The notes: generated from the letters alone by a model not told the origin. 64,000 bases of DNA from Arabidopsis thaliana (GCF_000001735.4 NC_003070.9:3906001-3970000); one strand, 5' to 3'. Positions 32,925 through 44,859 are shown, counted from the first letter of the stretch. Made by a program: numbers and translations.

Positions 32925-34585
32925 ATGGAATTGGATTCGGAGAACAAATTGTTGAAGACGGGTTTGGTTATAGTGGCGACACTTGTTATAGCCAAACTCA
33001 TCTTCTCTTTCTTCACTTCTGATTCTAAGAAGAAGCGTCTTCCTCCTACTCTTAAAGCTTGGCCTCCATTGGTTGGAAGTCTTATCAAATTCTTGAAAGG
33101 ACCTATTATTATGCTTAGAGAGGAATACCCTAAGCTTGGAAGTGTGTTTACTGTTAATCTTGTTCACAAAAAGATTACTTTTCTTATTGGTCCTGAAGTC
33201 TCTGCTCATTTTTTCAAAGCTTCTGAATCTGATCTTAGTCAGCAGGAAGTGTATCAGTTCAATGTCCCTACTTTTGGTCCTGGAGTTGTTTTCGATGTTG
33301 ATTATTCTGTTCGTCAGGAGCAGTTTCGGTTCTTCACTGAGGCACTTAGAGTTAACAAGTTGAAGGGTTATGTGGATATGATGGTTACTGAAGCTGAGGT
33401 AAAGAAATTTGGACTTTTTAGCTTGTACTTGTGATGTATGAGTTTAGGTTCACTTTTCATGCTTCTGCTTCGTTATACTCACATACAACATATACTCTGA
33501 TTGATCTTTAACGGTATAATCTTCCAGTGAGTAGGTGTTGTGTGCATTTATTGGTAGTTTCATTTATAAATACTTGTCCTTGTTCTTGGCAGGATTACTT
33601 CTCTAAATGGGGAGAGAGTGGTGAAGTTGATATTAAGGTTGAGCTAGAGAGGCTCATCATCTTGACTGCAAGTAGATGTTTACTGGGTCGAGAAGTTCGT
33701 GATCAGCTTTTTGATGATGTCTCTGCTTTGTTCCATGACCTTGACAATGGAATGCTTCCCATCAGTGTTCTCTTCCCATATCTCCCAATTCCAGCTCACC
33801 GCCGTCGTGACCGTGCCCGAGAAAAGCTTTCGGAGATTTTCGCAAAAATCATTGGGTCGAGAAAACGCTCTGGAAAAACAGAGAACGACATGCTGCAGTG
33901 TTTCATCGAATCAAAGTACAAAGATGGTAGACAGACAACCGAATCTGAAGTCACTGGTTTGCTCATTGCTGCTCTGTTTGCAGGACAACACACGAGCTCT
34001 ATCACTTCCACCTGGACCGGTGCTTATCTGATGCGATACAAAGAGTACTTCTCAGCTGCTCTTGATGAGCAGAAGAACCTGATTGCGAAACATGGAGACA
34101 AGATCGATCATGATATCTTATCCGAGATGGATGTTCTCTACCGCTGCATTAAGGAAGCGTTGAGGCTTCACCCTCCACTCATCATGTTAATGAGAGCCTC
34201 GCACAGTGATTTCAGCGTGACAGCTCGGGATGGAAAAACTTACGATATCCCAAAGGGTCACATCGTTGCAACCTCCCCTGCATTTGCCAACCGCTTACCG
34301 CACATCTTCAAAGACCCCGACACCTACGACCCAGAAAGATTCTCCCCTGGAAGAGAAGAGGACAAAGCCGCAGGGGCATTCTCGTACATTGCATTCGGAG
34401 GGGGAAGGCACGGGTGCCTTGGAGAGCCGTTTGCTTACCTGCAGATCAAAGCCATATGGAGTCATTTGTTGAGGAACTTCGAGCTTGAGCTAGTTTCACC
34501 GTTCCCTGAGATTGACTGGAACGCTATGGTGGTTGGAGTTAAAGGCAATGTGATGGTGCGTTACAAGAGGCGCCAGCTTTCTTAA
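32925..34585 (+). CDS. CYP51G1: Sterol 14-alpha-demethylase, CYP51G1
   Basis: Two exons, 32925-33398 and 33593-34585, join in phase 0 to 488 residues. An N-terminal membrane anchor (about residues 9-26, VIVATLVIAKLIFSFF) is followed by the hinge RLPPTLKAWPPLVGS. The CYP51 B'-helix signature is seen as YQFNVPTFGPGVVFDV. The I-helix is FAGQHTSSIT with Thr292, ExxR lies in KEALRLHPP, PERF is in YDPERFSPGRE, and the heme loop FGGGRHGCLG has Cys433. It is the ER enzyme that removes the 14-alpha methyl of obtusifoliol in plant sterol synthesis, and the target of azoles. The His in AGQHT is conserved in CYP51. The gene has an inferred leader intron and a perfect 34-bp promoter repeat. It is unrelated to the CYP71A gene in the same window. 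Confidence 0.97.
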
Positions 34586-35186
34586 AGACAAGTTTAAGGT
34601 TATTGCAGCTTTGGATTTTTCTCTCTGGTTTCTGCTTTGCTTTTGTCCCTCTCTGGTTTTAGTTTTGTTGTTGAATAATTCTTCTGTTTTTATAAACTGT
34701 TGTTACTCTTTAATTGACATTTATTTTTAAGCTTCCTAAGTTTGTTGGTTCTGCAAATGTGCTCATTTATACGGAACTTCTTTGGTTTAGGCTCAAACTT
34801 CTAGTAGGCAATATGTTAAATTGGTAAAATTCTATTTTAGGAAGAAAATATTTGATTGTGCCCTATATTTTGGACAACAACCGGTGCAAAACAGTTACTA
34901 AAATTACATATAATTATATAGGAAGATATCTATCAAATACTTTTATTTTTGTTCAGTATACCCAAAATTATCTGATTATTACAAGAGAAAAGGTTCATAA
35001 TGTGCTTTAAACTATACAGATGCGGTAAAGAGACTAAATCTGGTACCAAATCATTGTCTTAGCTGGTTTCGAAATTTCTTTCTTAATACTCTACATTATG
35101 ATTCAATGTAAATGCAGATGTATGTTATGTATTCGATTTATATGCCCCCAAAAAATGGTTAAATCTTGATTATTATCGTGTCCCTT
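34586..35186. other. 3' flank of CYP51 and upstream region of coiled-coil gene
   Basis: The first 200 bp are T-rich like a 3' UTR. The rest is AT-rich. No separate gene is seen. Confidence 0.5.
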
Positions 35187-36212
35187 ATGAACGTTTTCTT
35201 CTCTCGCATTGCCAACGTTACGGATCAACTCTCTCTTCATCGCCCAAAAGAACACATCTCCTCCCACCAGAGACAACAACGGCCACCTTTGTTCCGTCAT
35301 AATCTCTCTCGACAATCAAAATCAGAAAGATCCAAAGTATCGGCCAGGAAGCTTGCGTCTAGGCTTCAAGGCCTCCTTTCCAAGGTCAAGGTTCCTTGGC
35401 TTGATCATTTTGTTTGGTTTCTGAGATTTCTCTTGGTTAACTCGATTATCTAACACGATAAATTGCAGATGGAGAGCATAACGGAGTGGGACTTGGGATC
35501 ACTTCGAACGTATTACTCCGTTGAACCTAGTGAGAACTTTCAAGAAGACGAGTTTTTAGACTTTAACCTCGTTCCTTGTCTTCAAACGGAGCTATGGAAG
35601 GCTCAAACGAGAATCAAAGAGCTTGAGGCTGAAAAGTTTAAATCAGAGGAAACTATAAGATGTCTCATCAGAAACCAAAGAAATGAGAAAGAAGAAACCA
35701 CTAATCCATTTGTTGATTACTTGAAGGAAAAGTTAAGCAAAGAGAGGGAAGAAAAGAAAAGAGTTAAAGCTGAGAATTCTAGGTTAAAGAAGAAGATTTT
35801 GGATATGGAGTCATCAGTAAATCGGTTGAGAAGAGAAAGAGATACAATGGAGAAGGTGTGCGAGGAACTGGTGACGAGGATCGATGAATTGAAGGTGAAT
35901 ACAAGGAGGGTGTGGGACGAAACGGAGGAGGAGAGGCAGATGTTGCAGATGGCTGAGATGTGGAGGGAGGAAAGGGTTAGGGTTAAGTTCATGGATGCAA
36001 AACTTGCCTTGCAAGAAAAGTATGAGGAGATGAATTTGTTTGTGGTCGAGTTAGAGAAGTGTTTGGAGACGGCTAGAGAAGTAGGGGGAATTGAGGAGAA
36101 GAGGTTAAGACATGGTGAAGGTTTGATAAAGATGGCGAAATCTATGGAAGTTGTAGACAGTAAGATTGATTTTGAGAGATTTGAGTTTGTGTCTGATGAA
36201 GGTAATGTTTAA
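35187..36212 (+). CDS. Coiled-coil protein, BRANCHLESS TRICHOME-like, with probable extra 5' exon
   Basis: The long ORF from ATG 35469 to 36212 gives 247 residues, mostly charged coiled coil (ELWKAQTRIKELEAEKFKSE, then a Lys/Glu-rich block to about residue 190). Immediately before that ATG is AAATTGCAG, with CTAAC 22 bases upstream, a good intron end. An upstream ORF starting at 35187 runs in the same phase to AAG followed by GTCAAG at 35385. It encodes MNVFFSRIAN and, further on, KVSARKLASRLQGLL, which resembles the VSARKLAATLWE segment near the N-terminus of related plant coiled-coil proteins. The two-exon model (35187-35384, 35469-36212) gives 313 residues. A donor six bases later also keeps phase. 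BLT relatives act in trichome branching and cytoskeleton organisation; the role here is inference. Confidence 0.7.
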
Positions 36213-38689
36213 CGACGCTAATGTCTTGCAAGAAAAGTATGAGGAGATGAATTTGTTTGATGTCCAAGTTTTTTTCCTTACAAATTACAAAAGCGTAATT
36301 TTTAGATTGTAACCGTTGTAACAAATTTATTTTTTCCATCAATTCGCAACATTTGGAACAATTACATAAATTCACGATAGAAGTATTAACGGGCAACATA
36401 TGTAATTTGATATGATTTTGGTCTAGTGTGGGAACCAACGAAGACGACCATTTGCAACAACTTTTTCATAGCTTGGAATTTGAACCTCAAATATAAAGTA
36501 AAGAAACATTTGTATCTTTAGACCAATCATTAGGTCAAAGTGTCCCCATGATTTTTGGGACATGGTTACATGTATAAATTTACCTTACGCCTTTAATTAT
36601 TGCATCTTCAAAGATATTTTTTTAATAAAAATCATTGCATCTTTAGTTTTTAGAAAAGTAGTGCAAAATGAATCAAGCATTTTGATAAGAATTTGTCATT
36701 TTAATATAAACCAAGCATTTGTCATTTATCAATGTCAACCTCTAATATATTTTATTAATTGTTGAACTCTGCATCGCAAACATATTTGTAATTTTTATGT
36801 ATATATTTTTTTAGTTTCTTTTTCTATGTCACTTGTTTTGTTTGTTTCTCTATAAAAATAAAAAGTATATAATAAATATCATATAATCTGTCTATCTTAT
36901 TTTTTGGTTGCTAAATGATCCATGGAATCTAGAGATCCAATCTTTGGCCAGCGTTACGGCTTTGCACATGGCCAATCATATTATTTTCCAACTCCAAAAA
37001 TTCTATTTTTCAATTGAATACTAATTAAAAATTAGAAGAATCTAACTTTGTCCCGATTCTGCTGGTTCAGAAGATTTGTAATGTCTCTAGCTACATTTAT
37101 AAGAATTGAACTTAAAAATTAGATATCCCACATGAGAAAGTTTCATAGCCATTGTCATAAAAACTCTAATCTTGTAATATACCAGCCTCCTCGAGGATAC
37201 TCACGATAGACAAGACTGATGGATTCTATTGTTTGGTGCATTTCACAACAAATACATGTAAATCTTTTCTTGCAGAAGATTGGATCATTTGTACCATATG
37301 GTGACAAATATTTAATGTTTGTAGATTATTATAAATACAGTAAGGTACAATTGCCCTAGCTAGAGGAGGTAGGGGTCTATTGTGGGGTACTGAATGAGAA
37401 CAATAGAATGACTTGTTCGTCTCTCAAAAAGACAACTACCTGACTTATTATATATCAATAATCTCGTCAAATTAAAATTGTATCCCTACATTGATTAAGA
37501 CGTACAGTATAGTTATATCGAAATTTGTAATTTTTTCCTCATTATTGTATCATCTTTTTCACTATTTCTACTTGTATGTTTTAGTTTTAGGTATTTTCTT
37601 TCTTTCTTTCTTTTTCTAGCATTATTGAGTGGAATATTTTTGTGGAACCACTCATGACTCATCTATAGTGTAATCATATATGTGACTGTGATGGATTTAC
37701 AAACGTAAGAATATTCTTTCAGTGTATAACATACTATTTGAATTTGAAGACACTAATATTTGAATATATTTTCTCACATATTAGTTTAACTATATACGTT
37801 GATAAATCAAACACTAAAATGTTTGCTCATATGTTATTCCTATGATCTAAATTGAGAAAAGTAGACAAATTAAAAAGAGTTTTATGTATATCTTAATTAT
37901 CGATTTTATTCGTAATTGAAATTGTATTTGTTTACGGCAAACATGGCATATGAAGAATTCTGATACTTCAATTGAAATGACAAACACTTGAAGAAAAAAA
38001 AGTCGAGTTTACGTACGTATAAGAACACGCATAAATCGAATATTTAAGAGATGAAAAAACGTTTTAATATTCTCTACCAACTATATATATATTTTTTTTC
38101 CTCAATATATAATTTGTTTTTAAAGTTTTATTAAAGATGGACTACTTTGCTACTCTATTCTCCTATATTATTTTCAAAATATTGGATCAAAAGATGGAAA
38201 AAAAACGAAAAATAAGATGTATACATTTTTAAAACAAAACGTAGCTGGTGCTATGTTTACGAAGTATGTACGATACTCTTCTGTCTCTTATTCTCAGCCG
38301 TTCAATGTGGACACAGTGGGGTCCTTCTCTTTCTTTGTACTAAGTTCGTCACAAGTGTCAAGTGGAAAACCTACTTTAAATTATTAATTAAAAGTTATTA
38401 TTGAATTGAAATGCATGCGACACCATTTGATTACCAATCAACAAATCAGTTAATTATGGTTTTGGTGTTGTGAAATATACTCGAGTTCTTTTGGGTTCCA
38501 CTTTGGATTTAAATACTGACGTATGATTCCCTTGAACTTGACCAAATTAAGTTTATACTCTTTGTTACAACAAAACAGATATATACCTTTAACAATTACT
38601 TTTTTACTTTTTCAGTTAACCATTTTTATCGTTTTTTACCGCATCGTCTTCTCCATCGCCATTACACAAAAACCTTTGGTAGCACTTAA
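36213..38689. other. Gene-free AT-rich region downstream of coiled-coil gene
   Basis: At 36228-36257 a 28-base piece of the upstream coding region (TGCAAGAAAAGTATGAGGAG, also at 36010) recurs just after the stop, a small local duplication. Otherwise I see AT-rich sequence, a CTTT repeat near 37598-37614, and no gene. Confidence 0.5.
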
Positions 38690-39137
38690 AAACTTTTATC
38701 AGACTGGCCACGTCACGTATTGTATATTGTGGTTGTGATCACCATATTTAAAAATGGCGAAATCTAATTAAAATATTGAATGAAGATAAAATTAGTTATT
38801 AATATTTTTAACGTAATGTAAACATTAACATAAATTATACATAGATTTATTTTCTACAACATATGGATATATATTACTATACGATTATGACACTATTACA
38901 AATCCATAAATTGGTATCATCTTATCGCAAACTTCGTTGCACACAAACAATTTGACTAAACTTTTGATCGTGCTACAAAAATTCTGTGCACAGGAAAAAA
39001 CTTCTCGTGAACAATTATTTCTTACCAAAACAAGCGACCTAAAGTTTGCAATTTCTTTCCCCCCCCAATTTGGCAAGTTGACAATAAGTGTTTCCCTAGA
39101 CTTTCTCGAGTAAAATTAAACTTTTATCAGACTGGCC
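38690..39137. repeat. 20-bp direct repeat in the upstream region of the S40-like gene
   Basis: AAACTTTTATCAGACTGGCC occurs at about 38690-38709 and at 39118-39137. The first is followed by ACGTCACGT, and the second by a stretch leading to a G-box 35 bp later. Confidence 0.8.
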
Positions 39138-39171
39138 TCGAGTGATTCACACGCGCATCTCGGTAGCGCGT

Positions 39172-39234
39172 CACGTGGCATGTCTCGTCTTATTACAGCG
39201 TATCCAAATTGTTTATCTGTTAACTGTTACGTGT
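39172..39234. promoter_or_regulatory. G-box and ABRE-like pair upstream of S40-like gene
   Basis: TCACGTGGCA (CACGTG at 39172-39177) and TTACGTGTGG (ACGTGT at 39229-39234) lie about 620-680 bp upstream of the ATG at 39852. Paired ACGT-core elements are typical of ABA and bZIP/bHLH control. This fits a senescence-associated S40-type gene, but is inference. Confidence 0.5.
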
Positions 39235-39700
39235 GGGAACTCTATGATTTAGTTTATCCACATTAATCAGACCCTCAAACATTTACATTTACCACCTCCT
39301 TATTTTATTTATTTCTAAATAGACCCCTTCACTATTCAGATTCCCAGATATGAGATCACAGAGATTCTTACTTGATTTGACGAAAGACAAAAGAGATGGT
39401 CTAAATTAAAAATTCGTTTGCGCTTATTAGATGGCAGAATATTAAACACATTCACGAAATTACGTACTACCTTTCGTGCAAACTTTTTCCATCCAAAAGT
39501 TGGTTTTATATATTAAATCCAACGGTGGAAAGAAACTCTATCAAACAAGGACCACTAGATTTCAGAAATTAAAATTAGGGTTTATTAGATATTGATAATA
39601 TATTATGGGGTGTTTTTGTAAGAAATTCATAATGAGTGGTATAGTTGAGATTTTATTTGTCATTTCACATTCTTTTGGACTCTTCTGCTTACAAAAATGC

Positions 39701-39708
39701 TATATATA
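39701..39708 (+). promoter_or_regulatory. TATA box of S40-like gene
   Basis: TATATATA lies about 150 bp upstream of the start codon. A transcript starting about 30 bp later would have a leader of roughly 115-120 bases. Confidence 0.6.
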
Positions 39709-39851
39709 GTCGTCCATTTCCCTTCGTTTAAAACTTATAGCGAAATCTCTAATTACTTAATCTCTGAATGCTTAAGATAATAACTATAATCTAAGAGTAA
39801 TTAATTAAACGATAAGTGGTTAAATTTGTTGAGGTTAAAAGTGAAGCTTCA

Positions 39852-40457
39852 ATGGCAAGAGGTCGAAAGCTGACGATGAGCCAGAGCGAGAGGTACCTAG
39901 GAAGCAGCTATAGTTACGGTGACAGTAACGGAAACTCCGCCACCGACGAATCAGAGCTCACGGAGGAGGACATCTGGTCACACGCCGTCGATCACAGCCC
40001 GGAGATGCTGGAATCTCATGGAGCGTGGAACACACGCGATGCTGTGGTGAGGAATGGGCGCGTGGGTGGTGGTTTGTCGCTGGCGTTTGAGGACGCGTCA
40101 TCTTCGCCGAGGATCGTGCACCAGATACGTGGCGGAGGAGAAGGAGGAGGAGGTGGTGGAGGAGGAGGAAGAGTTGAGAGGCAGTTGGCGTCGTCGGCTC
40201 CGGTGAACGTGCCGGATTGGAGTAAGATATACCGAGTCAACTCGGTTGAGTCGATACACGAGTCTGATGAAGAGGAGGAGGAAGATTCCGGGATGATGAT
40301 GCCGCCGCATGAGTACTTGGCGAAGAGCCAACAGCGACGGAGCAGAAAATCTGGCGGCGGTGGCTCGGTGTTTGAAGGAGTTGGAAGAACTCTTAAAGGA
40401 CGAGAATTAAGGCGCGTTCGAGACGCGATTTGGAGCCAAACAGGGTTCTACGGCTAA
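39852..40457 (+). CDS. S40/DUF584 senescence-regulator family protein
   Basis: An intronless gene of 201 residues. The ATG at 39852 is chosen because the in-frame codons before it lack an ATG and lie in the leader. Conserved family blocks, in order, are ELTEEDIWSHAVD (about 35-47), APVNVPDWSKIYRVN, MMPPHEYLAKSQ and, at the end, VGRTLKGRELRRVRDAIWSQ with TGFYG. These are the marks of DUF584/S40 proteins, small nuclear-type proteins linked to leaf senescence and stress; the molecular activity is not known. A Gly-run (about residues 95-105) and acidic runs (ESDEEEEEDSG) separate the blocks. It is GC-rich compared with its flanks, as is normal for coding DNA here. ACGT-type promoter elements lie upstream. 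Confidence 0.92.
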   Translation: MARGRKLTMSQSERYLGSSYSYGDSNGNSATDESELTEEDIWSHAVDHSPEMLESHGAWNTRDAVVRNGRVGGGLSLAFEDASSSPRIVHQIRGGGEGGGGGGGGGRVERQLASSAPVNVPDWSKIYRVNSVESIHESDEEEEEDSGMMMPPHEYLAKSQQRRSRKSGGGGSVFEGVGRTLKGRELRRVRDAIWSQTGFYG

Positions 40458-42885
40458 GTTAGTAATATAAAATTTGAAAGAAAAAAAAAACAATATAAAA
40501 CTTCAACATAAAAACTTTGGAAAATATTTTGCTTATTTTGTCAGTTTAGAGTTAATTTTGCAACTTTCTTGAATCCCAAGCTTGAGATGTATAAGATTTA
40601 TATATTGCTTCCCATGCAAACGCTTTTTCTTTTCTTATTTTTAGATCCATAAACTAATTGTGGGAAAATTTTCAAGAACCTGCTATGCGTATAATTTTCT
40701 CTCTTTTTGCTGTTGTATTGATTTAATTAAAAAAAAATCAATATTTTAATGTCTTTATAACATCCCAAAAGGCATAAAATGTAGATTAATAATATAAGTA
40801 TGATTAAAATTCAATAAATATTTGTTAATACAAGGCTAATGTATAGCTTACGATGCTAAGCAATAGTTTCCTGACAGGAACTTGATTGAATTCTTGCTTT
40901 CGAGTTTGAATATTTATAATTATAAAACATAATGGAATATAACTGAATCTTTGAATTAGCAGCAAACAAATACAAAAATTAAGCTATGAAAATAAGTTAT
41001 ATAATGCTCTTCCTCGTAGTGTTCATTTTTAGTTGTATGTGGTGTATATATATATTAAAACGTCAAAACTCAATTCGTATGTCATGTATCACGTAAGAAG
41101 GATATTAATGATTGAGCACCGGTATATAAGATTAAATTAGTGACAATGTAATTAGGTCTAGTTATTAATTAAGTGATAATTTGATATAAAATGAAAGGGA
41201 AAGTTTGTATAATTAATGAGAACAGATGTGTCCTCGCAACATTATTGTGTCCACAGGTAAACTGTCCAAAGAATCCACTTCAAAGTGGGGGCACTCACGA
41301 GCTAGAAAAAGACACTATTTTCAATTCATTTTCCCAAATAAAATCATGATTGCTCATGAAATGGCATCTTCTTATATATATATAAGGGCGTCACTGAAAG
41401 TTATAACATGGAAAAAGATTAATGATATAAATACTTCTGTGCAGATATAGATTAATGATATATACATATGGAGTCATCTAGTGGGAAAACAACTTTAAGA
41501 CAGTCTACACGAATTAAACTTACGAGCAATAAGAACAATATAACATGCATAAATAAGAAACAAATCCTTAAGAAATTCATGAACAAACTAGAAAATATGA
41601 TTGGCGACTTGATCGAATCGTTGAAAAATGGTCGTTAGAATTAGCCGAGGGGAATCATGTGTGGTTTCAAGTATAACGAGATTAGGATACATGTTTCGAT
41701 CTAATTAACAATCCCAACATATACTTAAGTAATGATGTATCTACTACACTAGAGAGATAGATATGTAATATATGGACATGAGGTTATGGAGGGGGTAGGG
41801 TATGGTTGGGGTCAAAAGAAAGTGACACAAGTTAGAGAGTGTTAAAGCATAAGAGGGGGAAGTTTGTCAAATATGTTTTTGATCACTTTGTGAGTTATGC
41901 CTTTGCCTTTTTCAAGAAAGGACCTTTGAAAGTGAATTTGATCGATCGAGAAGTCTATAATATCATGACCTAATTCATATATGTGGGCTCAACACATCTC
42001 TTTCCACTCTTATCTCAAACTCTCTCTTCACCATTCACCATACACTCTCTCTCTCTCTCAATAATTTGATTCCTTTAATTAATTGATTCCTTGCATTTAT
42101 ATATACAATTCCAAAATCATTGTTTGATATGGAAAACTATAAGAATGCTCAAAATTCTAACTAATTAACAATATTTGTCAGCGAAAGTTACATAATATAA
42201 TTGTCTTTTTGTGAAAAATATAATCCTGCAATAAAGGACAAATGAAAGCATGTAAGTCTTGTGGTAGTTCAAATATGGTACTATGTGATGAGGTTAGTGG
42301 ACACTTTCACTAAAAAACAATTTTGATGATTGATACATCTTTTGATTCACCGGTGTATCTTCAGATTGCGTAAACTTCGATCCAAAATTCCTAATTAAGA
42401 AAAAGAGGATCGGAATAACTAAACCTTGCATATTCCATTTCACATAACTTTGCGAAACAAGTGATTTCATTGCTGCTACTAATGATGGCTCAACAAGTAC
42501 GTGACTAGTTTAAGTGATTTCACTACTGGATACGTAATGGGCTCATAATATTATAGGGGGTGGATGTCATGGCGCCCAATTGGACTTAGACCCAACTTCG
42601 TAAAACTATGCTAAAAGCCTTAAATTATACTATCCCTCGAAACCAATTTCGGTTAATCCTTAACCGGTCCTCTAGTTGGGTATTTAAGCCCTTTTGTCTT
42701 TTTAACCGTTTTTCTCTCTGCCGCCGTCGCCGTCACCAGAGTTACTCATCGTGGTTTGTCAAACGCTAGCGAGGCTCATGTATCGGACGATCATGCCTTC
42801 GAATTCTACGTTTAAAGACCTCTGTCTAGATTTAGGGGTTTTGCTTCTAGGGTTTATCGTTATCTGAGGTTTTTCTGTGTACCGT
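40458..42885. other. Gene-free region between S40-like and PPR genes
   Basis: Mostly AT-rich with no convincing ORF. Near 41985-42062 a pyrimidine-rich stretch with (CT)n looks like a transcript leader, but no ORF follows. Near 42535-42700 there are GGGCTC, GACCCAAC and AAGCCC motifs close to the PPR start, fitting its promoter. Confidence 0.5.
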
Positions 42886-44859
42886 ATGTTCGGTCACGTT
42901 TTCTCCAGAAGAACGAGCTTCCTGGTACGTTGCTTTCACGTTGCTAAGAAATTCTCGAATCCTGAGCCGGAAGATATTCTCTTTAGTGCTCTCTGTTTGA
43001 ATTTAAGACAGAGAAGATGGAACACTCTTCATCAATTCTCCTCGAGTCTCACAAATCCGTTGATAAGTCGAGTTCTTCGCGAGTTTCGAAGCTCGCCGAA
43101 GTTAGCTCTAGAGTTCTACAATTGGGTTTTAAGGAGTAACACTGTGGCTAAGTCTGAGAATCGATTCGAAGCCTCTTGTGTGATGATTCATTTGCTGGTT
43201 GGTTCGAGAAGATTTGATGATGCTTTATCAATAATGGCGAATTTGATGTCTGTAGAAGGTGAAAAGTTGAGTCCTTTACATGTTTTGTCGGGTTTGATTC
43301 GAAGTTACCAAGCTTGTGGTTCGAGTCCTGATGTGTTTGATTCATTGGTTAGAGCTTGTACACAGAATGGTGATGCGCAAGGAGCTTATGAAGTGATTGA
43401 GCAGACGAGAGCAGAAGGTTTTTGTGTTTCTGTTCATGCGTTGAATAATTTTATGGGTTGTTTATTGAATGTGAATGAGATTGATAGGTTTTGGAAGGTT
43501 TACAAGGAAATGGATTCTTTAGGGTATGTTGAGAATGTGAATACATTTAATCTGGTTATATATTCGTTTTGTAAGGAGAGTAAGTTGTTTGAAGCGTTAT
43601 CTGTGTTTTACCGGATGTTGAAATGTGGGGTTTGGCCTAATGTTGTTAGCTTTAATATGATGATTGATGGAGCTTGTAAGACGGGTGATATGAGATTTGC
43701 CTTGCAGCTTTTAGGGAAGATGGGAATGATGTCTGGAAACTTTGTTTCACCTAATGCTGTGACGTACAATTCTGTTATCAACGGGTTTTGCAAGGCCGGG
43801 AGATTGGATTTGGCGGAAAGAATCCGTGGTGACATGGTCAAATCAGGTGTTGATTGCAATGAAAGAACCTATGGAGCTTTGGTGGATGCGTATGGTAGAG
43901 CTGGAAGCTCAGATGAAGCCTTAAGGTTGTGTGATGAGATGACGAGTAAGGGACTTGTGGTAAATACAGTTATCTATAACTCTATTGTTTATTGGCTGTT
44001 TATGGAAGGTGACATAGAAGGAGCTATGTCTGTGTTGCGTGATATGAATAGTAAAAATATGCAAATTGATCGATTTACTCAAGCCATTGTTGTCAGAGGT
44101 CTATGCAGAAACGGATATGTAAAGGAAGCTGTTGAGTTTCAGAGACAGATTTCAGAGAAGAAGCTCGTGGAAGATATAGTTTGTCACAACACGCTTATGC
44201 ACCATTTTGTAAGGGATAAAAAGCTGGCGTGTGCTGATCAGATTCTAGGGAGTATGTTGGTTCAAGGTTTGAGTCTCGATGCGATTTCGTTTGGTACTTT
44301 GATTGATGGATACCTAAAGGAAGGTAAGTTGGAAAGAGCTCTCGAGATATATGATGGTATGATCAAGATGAATAAAACATCGAATCTTGTGATTTACAAT
44401 TCAATTGTGAATGGATTAAGTAAAAGAGGAATGGCTGGTGCAGCTGAAGCAGTTGTGAACGCTATGGAAATCAAGGACATTGTAACTTACAACACGCTGT
44501 TGAACGAGTCTCTCAAAACCGGGAATGTCGAAGAAGCTGACGATATCTTATCTAAAATGCAGAAACAGGACGGTGAGAAATCGGTTAGTCTTGTGACTTT
44601 CAACATTATGATCAATCACTTATGCAAGTTTGGTTCTTATGAGAAAGCGAAGGAAGTTTTGAAGTTTATGGTTGAAAGAGGTGTTGTTCCGGATTCTATA
44701 ACATATGGAACTTTGATTACATCGTTTAGTAAGCATCGCAGTCAAGAAAAAGTCGTTGAGCTTCATGATTACTTGATTCTTCAAGGAGTTACACCTCATG
44801 AACATATATATCTATCTATAGTTCGTCCTCTTCTTGATAGAGAAAATGGAAGGCCTTAG
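42886..44859 (+). CDS. P-class pentatricopeptide repeat protein, probably mitochondrial (At1g11710-like)
   Basis: An intronless gene of 657 residues from the ATG at 42886. The three in-frame codons before it begin with GTG and are not needed. The N-terminus MFGHVFSRRTSFLVRCFHVA is Arg-rich and free of acids, so mitochondrial targeting is likely. From about residue 140 to the end, 35-residue PPR motifs run almost without a break, for example NTFNLVIYSFCKESKLFEAL, VTYNSVINGFCKAGRLDLAE, RTYGALVDAYGRAGSSDEAL, ISFGTLIDGYLKEGKLERAL, VTYNTLLNESLKTGNVEEAD and VTFNIMINHLCKFGSYEKA. I count roughly 13-14 repeats and no E/DYW tail. The function class is organelle RNA binding; the specific target is unknown. 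It is unrelated in position and only distantly similar to the PPR gene at 7168-8385. Confidence 0.95.
   Translation: MFGHVFSRRTSFLVRCFHVAKKFSNPEPEDILFSALCLNLRQRRWNTLHQFSSSLTNPLISRVLREFRSSPKLALEFYNWVLRSNTVAKSENRFEASCVMIHLLVGSRRFDDALSIMANLMSVEGEKLSPLHVLSGLIRSYQACGSSPDVFDSLVRACTQNGDAQGAYEVIEQTRAEGFCVSVHALNNFMGCLLNVNEIDRFWKVYKEMDSLGYVENVNTFNLVIYSFCKESKLFEALSVFYRMLKCGVWPNVVSFNMMIDGACKTGDMRFALQLLGKMGMMSGNFVSPNAVTYNSVINGFCKAGRLDLAERIRGDMVKSGVDCNERTYGALVDAYGRAGSSDEALRLCDEMTSKGLVVNTVIYNSIVYWLFMEGDIEGAMSVLRDMNSKNMQIDRFTQAIVVRGLCRNGYVKEAVEFQRQISEKKLVEDIVCHNTLMHHFVRDKKLACADQILGSMLVQGLSLDAISFGTLIDGYLKEGKLERALEIYDGMIKMNKTSNLVIYNSIVNGLSKRGMAGAAEAVVNAMEIKDIVTYNTLLNESLKTGNVEEADDILSKMQKQDGEKSVSLVTFNIMINHLCKFGSYEKAKEVLKFMVERGVVPDSITYGTLITSFSKHRSQEKVVELHDYLILQGVTPHEHIYLSIVRPLLDRENGRP

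Noticed and set aside
40016-40331. Proline- and serine-rich ORFs on the - strand
   Set aside because: They are antisense readings of the glycine- and acid-rich coding region of the S40-like gene.
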